A stretch of DNA of 64,000 nt from assembly GCF_014897985.1 (NCBI RefSeq), contig NZ_JABUZA010000003.1, positions 124,001 through 188,000 of the forward strand, written 5' to 3'. Shown here in pieces: positions 43,264 through 52,224 of the stretch (the stretch's first letter is position 1; every line of letters begins with the position of its first letter). Source of the DNA: Halomonas colorata (GTDB lineage: Bacteria > Pseudomonadota > Gammaproteobacteria > Pseudomonadales > Halomonadaceae). Made by a program: the position numbers and the translations under genes. A model generated the notes under the pieces. The model was not told the origin of the DNA, did not search any database, and saw nothing but the letters and a program-made list of their open reading frames with translations.

Positions 43264-43920
43264 CTACTCACTTTTAGTGGCTTGGCGCTTATTCAGGGCT
43301 TCATCGTAGGCGCGAATGATGGTTTGGGCGCGTGGCGCTATGTCCTTTACGCCATCGCCTGGGCGATACAGGGTGGAGGACATGCCAAAGATCGTAATGC
43401 CGTTGTCGATATAGTGCTCGAAGCTATGCTCTGAAATACCGCCGACCGCACCTACCGGCATATCGCTTGGCAGTACCGCGCGAATGGCATTGATACCGCT
43501 GACCGACAGTACCGATGCGGGAAAGAACTTAAGTGCTGACGCCCCGGCCTTGGATGCCTGTATGGCTTCTGTGGGCGTGAACACGCCAGGCATGGTCACC
43601 AGCCCGAGCTGCACCGCCGTGCTAATCACTTCTGGGTTGGCATTGGGCGTAACCACTAATTTTGCCCCTATATCGGCAAGACGATGACAGTCTTGCGGGT
43701 CGAGTACTGTGCCAGCCCCTAACAATGCCTGTTCTCCAAACTCTCGTACGATCATCTCGATCGTTGTAAAAGGAGAGGGTGAGTTTAAGGGGACTTCAAT
43801 GGCCTCAAAGCCTTCATTCAGCAATGTTTCAACCATTGGCAGGCTTTCTTTTAGATTGATACCACGCAAAATGGCAACGAGAGGGCGCTTGAGTGAAGGC
43901 CACGCTGATGGTTGGGGCAT
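43264..43920 (-). CDS. dgoA: 2-dehydro-3-deoxy-6-phosphogalactonate aldolase
   Basis: A 218-residue class I aldolase of the KDPG/KDPGal family, splitting the kinase product into pyruvate and glyceraldehyde 3-phosphate. The catalytic Glu is in EAIEVPLNSP near residue 43, the Schiff-base Lys in ALKFFPAS near 134; GAGTVLDPQD and VGAVGGISEHSF are typical of the DgoA branch. A clear upstream gap of 85 bp separates it from the dehydratase gene, but all face the same way. Confidence 0.9.
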   Translation of the reverse strand: MPQPSAWPSLKRPLVAILRGINLKESLPMVETLLNEGFEAIEVPLNSPSPFTTIEMIVREFGEQALLGAGTVLDPQDCHRLADIGAKLVVTPNANPEVISTAVQLGLVTMPGVFTPTEAIQASKAGASALKFFPASVLSVSGINAIRAVLPSDMPVGAVGGISEHSFEHYIDNGITIFGMSSTLYRPGDGVKDIAPRAQTIIRAYDEALNKRQATKSE

Positions 43921-44005
43921 GCTTTATTCCTCGGGTGTTTTCCCATGCGCTGCACAGGCGAGTCAATTAGATAGGGCGTCCGCCAAAAGCGGACGCGTAA
44001 CCGGT

Positions 44006-45553
44006 CTACATCACCGCGCCGATCTGCCAGGGGACGAATTCCAGATCACCCAGGCCGTTCTGTTCGCTCAGGCTTAACTCACCAGAGGCAATATCGAGCA
44101 GCAGGTCGAATATTTCCCGGCCCACTTCTTCGATGGTTCTGCCCTCTGTGATGATGCTGCCCGCATTGATATCCATGTCTTCGCTCATTTGTTCGTACAT
44201 GGTGGAGTTAGAGGCGATTTTGATAGACGGAGAAGGCTTGCAGCCAAAACAGGAGCCGCGCCCTGTAGTGAAAGCAACAATATTAGACCCAGTGGCCACT
44301 TGGCCGGTCACGGATACCGGGTCAAACCCAGGGCTATCCATCATACTGAATCCTTTGCGGGTGGCCGTTTCAGCATACTGCCAGAACCCGGTGAGCGGGG
44401 TAGTGCCGCCTTTGGCTACGCTACCCAGCGATTTTTCGAGAATGGTGGTAATCCCTCCTTGAATATTGCCTGGGGAGGGGTTGGCATCAATGGTTCCGCC
44501 ATTCATTTGGGTATAGTTTTCCCACCAGAGTATGCGTTCAACAAGTTTATTGGCGATGTCTTTATCGGCCGAGCGACGCGTCAATAAATGCTCTGCGCCA
44601 TAAACTTCTGGAGTTTCTCCTAGAATGGCGCTACCGCCATGGCTGACCAGAAGGTCAACGGCATAGCCCAGGGCAGGGTTGGCCGTAATGCCGGACCAGG
44701 CATCCGACCCGCCGCACTGCAGGGCCAGTGTTAATTCAGAAGCAGGGCAAGGCTCGCGTTGGTAAGTGGTTGCGATATCTGCCATTTCGTTAATAGCGAG
44801 AATTCCTTGGGAAATCGTCTTACGTATACCGCCTTCGGCTTGAATTGTCATTGTCCGGAAGGTGTCTGAACGATCCAGCTTTTGGGCTTTCAGCAGTGCA
44901 TTGGTTTGGTTGACCTCACAGCCCAGCCCTATCAGCAGCACGCCCGCGAAGTTGGGGTGTTGCGCATAGCCTTTTATTACCCGTTGAAGGCTATCTAGAC
45001 CTTCGCTTTGAGCGGTCATGCCGCAGCCCGTGCCGTGCACGAAACTAACCACTCCATCGACCCCGGGCCACTGTTTTAAGACCTCGGGCGTGAAGTGTTC
45101 AGCGATAGCCCGCGCAACCGTTGCCGAGCAGTTAACGGTAGTTAGAATGCCGATATAGTTACGGGTGCCTACCTTCCCAGTGGGACGGCAGTATCCTAGG
45201 AAAGTGGCGCGTTCTTGCTCTGGCACCATGGCCGCTGGCGAAGCGGCCGTGCAGTATTCGTAATTCTTGTGTGTATTGCGAAACTCAACATTGTGCGTAT
45301 GTACGTGGTCACCTGAAAAGATGTTCTCCTTTGCGTAGCCAATAATCTGCCCATATTTGAGAACAGGCGTGCCCGCAGTTATTTCAGTAAGCGCTAGCTT
45401 ATGGCCACGCGGTATATTTATTCGCACGGTAATGTCGTTGATCGTGCTGTCTTTACTGATATCGCGTACCGCAACCGCAACATTGTCATCGTTATTAATA
45501 ATGATGATGGATCTGGAGGATGCGTTTTGGTCGGATTTAGTAATGATATCCAT
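44006..45553 (-). CDS. UxaA/GarD-family sugar-acid dehydratase
   Basis: A 515-residue iron-dependent dehydratase with an N-terminal SAF domain (about 15-100; DNVAVAVRDI, GHKLALTEI, GQIIGYA) and the large catalytic domain with YIGILTTVNCSATVA, GTGCGM, LQCGGSDAWSGITANPALGY, NPSPGNIQGG and FTTGRGSCFGCKPSPSIKIA. The family includes altronate dehydratase (giving KDG) and galactarate dehydratase. Here it is with KDGal-specific kinase and aldolase, so its product should be KDGal or a related keto acid. The gene starts 3 bases after dctM ends. Confidence 0.88.
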   Translation of the reverse strand: MDIITKSDQNASSRSIIIINNDDNVAVAVRDISKDSTINDITVRINIPRGHKLALTEITAGTPVLKYGQIIGYAKENIFSGDHVHTHNVEFRNTHKNYEYCTAASPAAMVPEQERATFLGYCRPTGKVGTRNYIGILTTVNCSATVARAIAEHFTPEVLKQWPGVDGVVSFVHGTGCGMTAQSEGLDSLQRVIKGYAQHPNFAGVLLIGLGCEVNQTNALLKAQKLDRSDTFRTMTIQAEGGIRKTISQGILAINEMADIATTYQREPCPASELTLALQCGGSDAWSGITANPALGYAVDLLVSHGGSAILGETPEVYGAEHLLTRRSADKDIANKLVERILWWENYTQMNGGTIDANPSPGNIQGGITTILEKSLGSVAKGGTTPLTGFWQYAETATRKGFSMMDSPGFDPVSVTGQVATGSNIVAFTTGRGSCFGCKPSPSIKIASNSTMYEQMSEDMDINAGSIITEGRTIEEVGREIFDLLLDIASGELSLSEQNGLGDLEFVPWQIGAVM

Positions 45554-45556
45554 ATG

Positions 45557-46930
45557 TTAAGAGCCTGAAATAATACTAGGAATGAATAGTGAAATACTGG
45601 GAACCAACGTCACTATGAGCAGTGCGAACAGCAGGACAAAGAAGAAGGGCATGGTAGCGCTAACGCAACGTGTGAAGGGCACATTGGCTACTCGGCTAAG
45701 CACATAAAGCACCATGCCTAGTGGGGGCGTTAAAAGACCCAACATCAGATTAAGGATCATCACAATGCCAAAATGCACAGGGTCTACCCCAGCGGATACC
45801 ATGACTGGTAAAAGCACCGGCGTCAGAATTGTGATGGCCGCAATGGTTTCAAGGAAGCAGCCAATAATCAGCAGTAAAACCGTGGCAAGCAGTAGTAATA
45901 CAATGCGGTTTTCGGTAATGCCGAGTAGTAGTGTAGCCAGCTGTTCTGCCACATGATGCGAGGTCAGTATCCAGGCAAAGAGTGCTGCAGCCCCCACAAT
46001 GAACAGAATGGCCGCGGTGGTTTCCAACGTTTCGTAGGAGACTGAAATAAATTTTTTGATGGTTAATGTGCGGTAGCAAATACCCAGGAATGTTGCCCAT
46101 GTCACAGCAGCAATAGCGGCTTCTGTCGGGGTAAATACGCCGAGCAATATGCCTCCAATAATAATAACGGGGGTCAGTAACGAGGGAAGTGCCTGCCAGA
46201 ACGCCGTAGTGGCGACGGGTAGTGAGAAGCGGGTATCTACCGGGTAGTTTCGTTTCCAGGCATACCAGGCCACCATGAGCATAATCGTGACGGCGAGTAA
46301 CAGGCCCGGCACAATACCCGCGGCAAATAGCGCGCCGATCGAAACGTTGGCCATGACGCCGTAAATAACGATAGGTAGCGAGGGTGGGATTATAGGACCA
46401 ATGGTTGATGAGGCTGCTGTAACGCCTACCGCGAAGTCGTCATCATACCCGGCTTCACGCATTGCCTTGATCTCCACGGCACCAAGGCCGCCCGCATCGG
46501 CTACGGCCGCGCCCGACATTCCGGCAAAAATGACGCTGGCGCCTACATTGACATGGCCTAACCCGCCAGGTAACCAGCCTACCAACGTGCGCGCAAAATA
46601 AAATATTTTGTCGGTTATTTGGGCTGCGTTCATCAGCGCCCCGGCCATGATGAAAAATGGAATGGCAATCAGGGGAAAGCTGTCTATCCCCGCCACCATG
46701 CGGTGGGCAGAGAGTAAAGCAGGCACGGAGCCAGTAATGAGAATAAAGAGTAAAGAAGGTAGGCCGATGGCAACAGCAACCGGCGCGCCTGAAATGATCA
46801 TGGCGAGTACCCCAGCAATGAGTGCGGGGATGGAAAGGCCATAGATGGCGCAAGTAGCAACGATTAACCAGGCAATGCTGGTAACCGCAAGTGAGCACAT
46901 AGGCGCTTTTGATGCGAGAAGGGATTTCAT
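45557..46930 (-). CDS. TRAP transporter large permease (DctM), sugar-acid operon
   Basis: A 457-residue multi-pass membrane protein: IPALIAGVLAMIISGAPVAV near 35, MSGAAVADAGGLGAVEIKAM near 135, SSTIGPIIPPSLPIVIYG near 175 and GLLTPPLGMVLYVLS near 415. Two in-frame ATGs (46939, 46930) are close to an AAGG; 46930 has the more usable spacing. Functions with the DctQ and DctP genes immediately upstream in the sodium-driven uptake of a sugar acid. Confidence 0.9.
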   Translation of the reverse strand: MKSLLASKAPMCSLAVTSIAWLIVATCAIYGLSIPALIAGVLAMIISGAPVAVAIGLPSLLFILITGSVPALLSAHRMVAGIDSFPLIAIPFFIMAGALMNAAQITDKIFYFARTLVGWLPGGLGHVNVGASVIFAGMSGAAVADAGGLGAVEIKAMREAGYDDDFAVGVTAASSTIGPIIPPSLPIVIYGVMANVSIGALFAAGIVPGLLLAVTIMLMVAWYAWKRNYPVDTRFSLPVATTAFWQALPSLLTPVIIIGGILLGVFTPTEAAIAAVTWATFLGICYRTLTIKKFISVSYETLETTAAILFIVGAAALFAWILTSHHVAEQLATLLLGITENRIVLLLLATVLLLIIGCFLETIAAITILTPVLLPVMVSAGVDPVHFGIVMILNLMLGLLTPPLGMVLYVLSRVANVPFTRCVSATMPFFFVLLFALLIVTLVPSISLFIPSIISGS

Positions 46931-46943
46931 TATTGGCATGACC

Positions 46944-47519
46944 TTAGATGGATACGGCTTCGCGTTCACTTAGCCGCCCCAGGAGGCGCTTTATCATGAC
47001 ATTAGCCGCCATCACTCCCATGAGAATGAAGGCAACCATTACCGCGTAGTGAACGATATTTTTGGGCATGGGCAGCGATGCCATGGTGCCGGGAACCCGT
47101 TGGGCTGCTCCAAAGGCATACCAGGCGATAGCAAAAAGAAACGCCATGGTGACGAAATCCATGGTGGTCTCTAGCACACGGCGACATAAGATGGGGAGCT
47201 TGTCTCTTACTGCTTCAATCGCAATGTGGTTATTGCGCCTAAATAAAGAGACTGATCCGAAATAAGTCGTTGCTACAAGCAGGTAGCGGGCAAGTTCTTC
47301 TGTCCAGGCAATTGAAGAGTTGAACAGGTAACGCGAGACAAATTGCAGCACAACCATACTTAGTAGCGCCCAGAAAAGGCTAAGCCCCCACCAGTCGTAC
47401 AGGCACTCTGGTTTGATATCCTGGTTATCTACCGTGGGGTGAGCGGACTCTTTTTCTTGGCTAATTTGAGTATGGTGGGGTTGAGCGAGTTTTTTGCTCT
47501 TATTGGTAATATCAGACAT
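46944..47519 (-). CDS. TRAP transporter small permease (DctQ), sugar-acid operon
   Basis: A 191-residue protein with a polar N-terminal extension of about 38 residues (longer than usual, rich in K, Q and E) and then four membrane segments; the DctQ core LFNSSIAWTEELARYLLVATTYFG is visible near 70. GGAGGAG precedes the ATG at 47519. Co-transcribed between dctP and dctM. Confidence 0.88.
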   Translation of the reverse strand: MSDITNKSKKLAQPHHTQISQEKESAHPTVDNQDIKPECLYDWWGLSLFWALLSMVVLQFVSRYLFNSSIAWTEELARYLLVATTYFGSVSLFRRNNHIAIEAVRDKLPILCRRVLETTMDFVTMAFLFAIAWYAFGAAQRVPGTMASLPMPKNIVHYAVMVAFILMGVMAANVMIKRLLGRLSEREAVSI

Positions 47520-47587
47520 CTCCTCCTCCAGAGGCTACCTATTTAAAAGCTCTGCGCTGGCTTATTGCCAGCGCATGCCTTCAGACA

Positions 47588-48574
47588 TTATTGAATGTCT
47601 TGAATTGACTGAAATAATTCCTGATCCCACCGCATATCGTTTGAGGTCAGGTAGGTACGAGCCGCTTCAGCAAAAGCGTCGGTATCAGGTTCAATAACGT
47701 TAATCCCTCTTTCGATGAATGCTGTTTTGAGCGTGTCTTCCTCTTCCTGGATGATGCCTATCGATTCTTCAGCTGCTTTTAAGAAAGCGTCTGATACTGC
47801 TTGTTGCTGCTCTTCGCTCAGCTTGTCCCAAGCGAACCCGGAGATAACCGGCATCATGTTGTCGATTAAGTGGCCTGTCAGAACTATGTTATCCTGCACT
47901 TCATAAAAGCGGTGGGACTGAATGACAGATAGCGGATTCTCTTGGCCATCCACTACGCCTTGTTGAAGTCCTAGGTAAACTTCTGAAAAGGCGATAGGCG
48001 TTGGATTAGCGCCAATTGATCTGGGAAAAAGCGCATAAACAGAGGCATCAGGAATTCTGATTTTCATTCCCCTGGCATCTTCAGGCGTATGCACGGGCTT
48101 GTTCGCCGTTAGATGGCGCGTGCCGTAGTACCAGACAGAGAGGATATGGTTGCCTGTTTCTTCATGATATTGATTTGCCAGGTTTTCCATCACGTCGCTT
48201 TGAGTGAAGCTGGCAAAGTGATCCATATCACGAAACACGTAAGGCGCGGATGTAACGGAGAGATCTGGAACGATAGAACCCAGGAAAGCAGAACCCGGTG
48301 ACGTGATGTCAACGGTTCCCAAGCTAAGCCCTTCCACTAGCTCTGACTGGCTGCCTAGCGTCCCTGCTGGAAAAAGCTCGATTTTCACTTCTCCATTGGT
48401 CGCTTCGGCCACTTCATCAGCTACCTGTTTATATTGAAGTGATAAGGGGTGCGATACCTCCAGAACGTGTCCAAAGCGTAGAGTTGTTTCTGCAAGTACA
48501 GTACTGCTACTTAGCGCCAAGCTGATTAATGCCAAGGATCTTACAAACGTTTTCTTCTTCATTGCTTTCTTCAT
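47588..48574 (-). CDS. TRAP transporter solute-binding protein (DctP), sugar-acid operon
   Basis: A 328-residue periplasmic protein, signal peptide MKKAMKKKTFVRSLAL to VLA, then ETTLRFGHVLEVSHPLSLQY. The conserved Arg for a carboxylate ligand is in DARGMKIRIPDASVY near residue 145. Members with TLRFGHVLxxxHP and this context bind hexuronates or aldonates. ATG at 48574 is chosen from several (the frame is open upstream); MKKKTF at 48562 is possible. First gene of the operon, divergent from the FadR-type regulator. Confidence 0.88.
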   Translation of the reverse strand: MKKAMKKKTFVRSLALISLALSSSTVLAETTLRFGHVLEVSHPLSLQYKQVADEVAEATNGEVKIELFPAGTLGSQSELVEGLSLGTVDITSPGSAFLGSIVPDLSVTSAPYVFRDMDHFASFTQSDVMENLANQYHEETGNHILSVWYYGTRHLTANKPVHTPEDARGMKIRIPDASVYALFPRSIGANPTPIAFSEVYLGLQQGVVDGQENPLSVIQSHRFYEVQDNIVLTGHLIDNMMPVISGFAWDKLSEEQQQAVSDAFLKAAEESIGIIQEEEDTLKTAFIERGINVIEPDTDAFAEAARTYLTSNDMRWDQELFQSIQDIQ

Positions 48575-48631
48575 GGTTGACGTTGTCCTTAAGTTATAAT
48601 TGTCATGCAATGTAAGGTTATTTTCTAAATT

Positions 48632-48706
48632 ATTGTCTGTCAATATAGGCTTTAGTAATTATCATTGCCTGACAATGCTTCGCTATTTGCTTGATTGCCT
48701 GTCATT
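48632..48706. promoter_or_regulatory. Three spaced copies of a candidate FadR-type operator
   Basis: ATTGTCTGTCAAT (48632-48644), ATTGCCTGACAAT (48664-48676) and ATTGCCTGTCATT (48694-48706) share ATTGYCTGWCAWT, a short palindrome typical of FadR-subfamily GntR sites. Start-to-start spacing is 32 and 30 bp, about three helical turns, so all lie on one face of the DNA, between the divergent dctP and regulator genes. Confidence 0.65.
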
Positions 48707-48726
48707 TGCATGATAATTTTGAATAT

Positions 48727-49449
48727 ATGACTACATCCTCTAACGTTCCTTCGATCCTTCCTATTGTGCCTACGCAGCGCTTATTCGCGCGTACGGCTGA
48801 AAGGATATTTCTGTTAATTCAAGAGCGTGGCTTGGAAGCGGGGCAGAAACTGCCTAGCGAAGCTGAGCTGGTTTCTCTTTTGAATGTGAGCCGTCCGACC
48901 ATTCGTGAAGCACTTGTTGCCTTGGAGGTTGTTGGTGCTGTTACGGTGCGTAAAAACGTGGGAGCCTTAGTGGGCTCGCAGCAGTATTTCCCTTCTTCTT
49001 TGATTGATACCGATGAGGCGGGGCCTTTTGAACAGCTGGAGGCACGCTTTGCGCTTGAACCTGCCTCGGCCGCTTTAGCAGCCCAGCGCCGCGCAGACTA
49101 TGTATGCGATGCGCTTGAAGAAACGATCGTTTATATGTTGGAAGAACATGCAGAAGGATTTCAGACCGAAATAGGTGACCGAAATTTTCACTTACTTATC
49201 GCAAAAGCATGTGGAAATGCGTTAATTGAGCGCTCTATTACTCAGCTTTGGAAAATGCGAGAACGTAGCCAGCTCTGGCCACAGCTTCAGAAGCTAGTGG
49301 AAATTCAAAAGTGGCGCTCTAAGGCCGTTTATGAACACATGCGCATTTTAGAAGCTATTCGCCAGCAAGACGCTAAGGCGGCTCATGACGCAATGCTCAA
49401 ACACTTGGAAAGTGTAAAGAATTCTTTCGATGAGGCTTTTCCGAAGTAA
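48727..49449 (+). CDS. GntR/FadR-family transcriptional regulator
   Basis: A 240-residue regulator: winged helix (about 20-85) with LPSEAELVSLLNVSRPTIRE and ALVALEVVGAVTVRKNVGA, then an all-helical FCD domain (about 100-235) with Asp/His positions expected to hold a metal and a small acid effector (FHLLIAKACGNAL; HMRILEAI). ATG at 48727 gives the usual N-terminus; a TTG at 48691 would lie inside the operator region. Probably represses the divergent sugar-acid operon and is relieved by the sugar acid or KDGal. Confidence 0.88.
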   Translation: MTTSSNVPSILPIVPTQRLFARTAERIFLLIQERGLEAGQKLPSEAELVSLLNVSRPTIREALVALEVVGAVTVRKNVGALVGSQQYFPSSLIDTDEAGPFEQLEARFALEPASAALAAQRRADYVCDALEETIVYMLEEHAEGFQTEIGDRNFHLLIAKACGNALIERSITQLWKMRERSQLWPQLQKLVEIQKWRSKAVYEHMRILEAIRQQDAKAAHDAMLKHLESVKNSFDEAFPK

Positions 49450-49746
49450 AAAGCGTGTTTTTTGTATACTTCTTCCCTTCTTTTTAACGACACTTCGCTC
49501 GTTTTCCTTTGGCTAACATGGGAAGTGCGCGTAGTTTCCTTACCATCGCACTCTTTCATTGCCACACCATCGCTCTCCCTAAGAACGACACTGCTTTAAC
49601 TTGGCTTGCCGAATATGGTGGCTACATCTAGCGTTAAGCTGTTTTTCCAACATTCGATACTGTAAGTCGAGTGATAGCGCTATGGTGTAAGTAGGCAATT
49701 TTTATTCTGTACACCAGCGTTAGGAAAATAAATACAAGGAAACACC
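49450..49746. other. Intergenic region before eutB
   Basis: About 300 bp between the regulator and eutB. I see no gene, terminator or clear operator; it must hold the eutBC promoter. AAGGAAACACC is the ribosome site of eutB. Confidence 0.5.
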
Positions 49747-51162
49747 ATGGCCCAGAGCTTTCAAACGACGCTAGGCAGCCGCCATTATCGCTTTAAAAGC
49801 CTTGCCGAACTGATGGCCAAAGCAACCCCGGCTCGCTCGGGCGATCGGTTGGCCGGTGTAATTGCCGAAAGCGCGGAAGAGCGCGTGGTCGCGCAGATGG
49901 TTCTGGCGGATCTGCCGCTCACCACCTTTCTAAACGAAGCGCTGGTGCCCTACGAGCAAGATGAAATCACCCGGCTGATTATCGATGACCATGACGCCGA
50001 GGCCTTTGCGCCCATCCAGAATTTAACGGTGGGAGATTTTCGTAACTGGTTGCTTTCGGACCAGGCAACTTCAGAAGCCCTGAGCGACGTTCGCTCTGGC
50101 ATTACCCCGGAAATGGCTGCGGCGGTAAGCAAGTTGATGCGCAATCAGGATCTGATTCTGGTGGGCAAGAAATGCCGGGTCGTTACGGCGTTTCGTAACA
50201 CCATCGGCCTGCCGGGGCGGCTTTCTACTCGACTACAGCCCAATCACCCGACGGATGATGTTACCGGCATTGCCGCGAGCATTCTGGATGGTCTGTTATA
50301 CGGCAGCGGCGACGCGGTGATCGGGATTAATCCGGCGACTGATAACGTCGCCCAGAGCGTGAAGCTGATGCGCCTGATGGATGACGTGATTCAGAAGTAT
50401 CAGATTCCTACCCAATCCTGCGTGCTTACCCATGTGACCAATACGTTGGAGGCAATCGAGCAGGGCGCCCCGGTGGATCTGGTGTTTCAGTCGATTGGCG
50501 GTACCGAAGCGACCAACCGCAGTTTTGGATTCGATTTAAGCATTCTGGCCGAGGCTGAAGCAGCGGCACAGTCGCTTAATCGGGGAACGGTAGGGCGCAA
50601 CGTCATGTACTTTGAAACCGGCCAGGGAAGCGCGCTTTCTGCTGATGCTCATCACGGGCTTGACCAGCAGACCTGCGAGGCTCGCGCCTATGCGGTCGCG
50701 CGTAAATTCAACCCACTGCTGGTCAATACGGTCGTCGGTTTTATCGGCCCCGAGTACTTATTCGATGGTAAAGAGATCACCCGAGCCGGGCTTGAGGATC
50801 ATTTCTGCGGCAAGCTTCTGGGCGTGCCCATGGGCTGTGATGTCTGTTACACCAACCACGCCGAAGCCGACCAGAACGATATGGATAACCTGCTGACCCT
50901 GTTGGGCGTGGCGGGCTGCAATTTCGTGATGGGCATTCCAGGTTCTGACGACATCATGCTCAATTACCAGACCACCTCGTTTCACGATGCGCTCTACGCC
51001 CGCCGGGTGCTCGGGCTCAAAGTCGCGCCCGAGTTCGAGCGCTGGCTTACCGAGATGCAGATTTTCCAAGATGTGAAAACGCACCGGCTAAACGACCAGT
51101 TGCCCGCCGCGTTTGCCAACAGCCTGCGCCACCTGCCCAAGGAGCCGCGTCATGACGTCTAA
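49747..51162 (+). CDS. eutB: Ethanolamine ammonia-lyase, large subunit
   Basis: A 471-residue TIM-barrel catalytic subunit of the adenosylcobalamin-dependent enzyme that converts ethanolamine to acetaldehyde and ammonia. Family segments are present: GDRLAGVIAESAEERVVAQ near 32, NTIGLPGRLSTRLQPNHP near 155, GDAVIGINPATDN near 193, FETGQGSALSADAHHG near 295 and GVPMGCDVCYTNHAEADQND near 358. Overlaps eutC by 11 bases. No microcompartment shell genes or eutA reactivase are present, so this is the short, non-compartment version. Confidence 0.95.
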   Translation: MAQSFQTTLGSRHYRFKSLAELMAKATPARSGDRLAGVIAESAEERVVAQMVLADLPLTTFLNEALVPYEQDEITRLIIDDHDAEAFAPIQNLTVGDFRNWLLSDQATSEALSDVRSGITPEMAAAVSKLMRNQDLILVGKKCRVVTAFRNTIGLPGRLSTRLQPNHPTDDVTGIAASILDGLLYGSGDAVIGINPATDNVAQSVKLMRLMDDVIQKYQIPTQSCVLTHVTNTLEAIEQGAPVDLVFQSIGGTEATNRSFGFDLSILAEAEAAAQSLNRGTVGRNVMYFETGQGSALSADAHHGLDQQTCEARAYAVARKFNPLLVNTVVGFIGPEYLFDGKEITRAGLEDHFCGKLLGVPMGCDVCYTNHAEADQNDMDNLLTLLGVAGCNFVMGIPGSDDIMLNYQTTSFHDALYARRVLGLKVAPEFERWLTEMQIFQDVKTHRLNDQLPAAFANSLRHLPKEPRHDV

Positions 51163-51982
51163 CAAGCCTATCGTGGTTGAAAACCCCTGGGAGCGGCTGC
51201 GTGCGTTTACCGATGCGCGCATTGGCTTGGGCCGTGCAGGTGTCAGCCTGCCCACCGGCAAGCTGCTGGAGTTCCAGCTGGCCCACGCCCAGGCACAGGA
51301 CGCGGTGCACTGCCCGCTGGATGTCGAGGCACTGGCTCAGCAGTTGCAAGAAGCCTTTGCGCTTGAGCATGAGCCGCTTCGCTTGCACAGCCAAGTGGAG
51401 GATCGCGCCATGTATCTCCAACGCCCCGATTTTGGCCGCAAGCTGAATGATGAGTCGCGCGAGCGTTTGGAAGCCGTAGCTTCGCAGTCCCGCGTGGACT
51501 TGGCTGTGGTGGTCGTGGATGGGCTTTCCGCGTTGGCAGTCCAGCAGAACAGCCAGCCGTTTTTAAAAGCGCTTTATCAACAGTTTGAGCAGGATAGCGC
51601 TGAGTGGCAGCTGGCACCGCTCACTATTATCGAGCAGGGCCGGGTGGCGATTGGCGATGAAATTGGCGCACTGCTCAATGCCGATGCGGTATTGGTAATG
51701 ATTGGCGAGCGCCCGGGGCTTAGCTCGCCGGACAGCCTGGGGCTTTATATGACCTGGGCGCCGGAGCCCGGGCTCAAGGATGACCGGCGCAACTGTATTT
51801 CCAACGTGCGCCCCGCCGGGCTGCAAATGGATGAAGCTGCCAGACGGCTATTTCTGCTCTTGAAAGAGGCGCGTCAGAAAAAGCTTTCCGGCGTCAAACT
51901 CAAAGACCGCAGCGAGGATAACGTGCTGGAAGGCGACTCCGCTGCGCCGGGCTCAACGCAGAATTTTCTGGTCGCTGATTAA
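51152..51982 (+). CDS. eutC: Ethanolamine ammonia-lyase, small subunit
   Basis: A 276-residue subunit that caps the cobalamin in EutBC. Family segments are TDARIGLGRAGVSLPTGKLLEFQLAHAQAQDAVH (near 22-55, several pieces) and VVVDGLSALAVQQN near 130, VMIGERPGLSSPDSLGLYMT near 190 and RRNCISNVRPAGL near 220. ATG at 51152 lies inside the end of eutB; an upstream in-frame start is a shadow. The permease gene follows after a MITE-like element. Confidence 0.95.
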   Translation: MTSNKPIVVENPWERLRAFTDARIGLGRAGVSLPTGKLLEFQLAHAQAQDAVHCPLDVEALAQQLQEAFALEHEPLRLHSQVEDRAMYLQRPDFGRKLNDESRERLEAVASQSRVDLAVVVVDGLSALAVQQNSQPFLKALYQQFEQDSAEWQLAPLTIIEQGRVAIGDEIGALLNADAVLVMIGERPGLSSPDSLGLYMTWAPEPGLKDDRRNCISNVRPAGLQMDEAARRLFLLLKEARQKKLSGVKLKDRSEDNVLEGDSAAPGSTQNFLVAD

Positions 51983-52002
51983 ACTCAAACGTATCACTGC
52001 TT

Positions 52003-52142
52003 GGCTTTGTACGAAAAGTCGCTGAGCGAAGGCCAGACAAGGCAAAAATCAGCGAAAAAACGGAGTTTACATGTGTAAATGAGTATTTTGAGCTGATTTT
52101 TAACGCCGTCTGGTCGAGCGCAAGCAGTTTTCGTACAAAGCC
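52003..52142. mobile_element. MITE-like element with 15-bp terminal inverted repeats
   Basis: A 140-bp non-coding element bounded by perfect inverted repeats GGCTTTGTACGAAAA (52003-52017) and TTTTCGTACAAAGCC (52128-52142). Sub-terminal stretches are also complementary with gaps (for example AAAAATCAGC with GCTGATTTTT), and the centre is the palindrome TTTACATGTGTAAA, so the whole unit can fold into a long hairpin. It carries no open frame. No clear target duplication is visible. It separates eutC from the permease gene. Confidence 0.7.
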
Positions 52143-52224
52143 TAATAACAATAGAGGACTTGGCATAACAGCCTGACAGCACGCCGCTGACATTCGCTTC
52201 GTTCCTCACTAAAAGGGCAAGACA

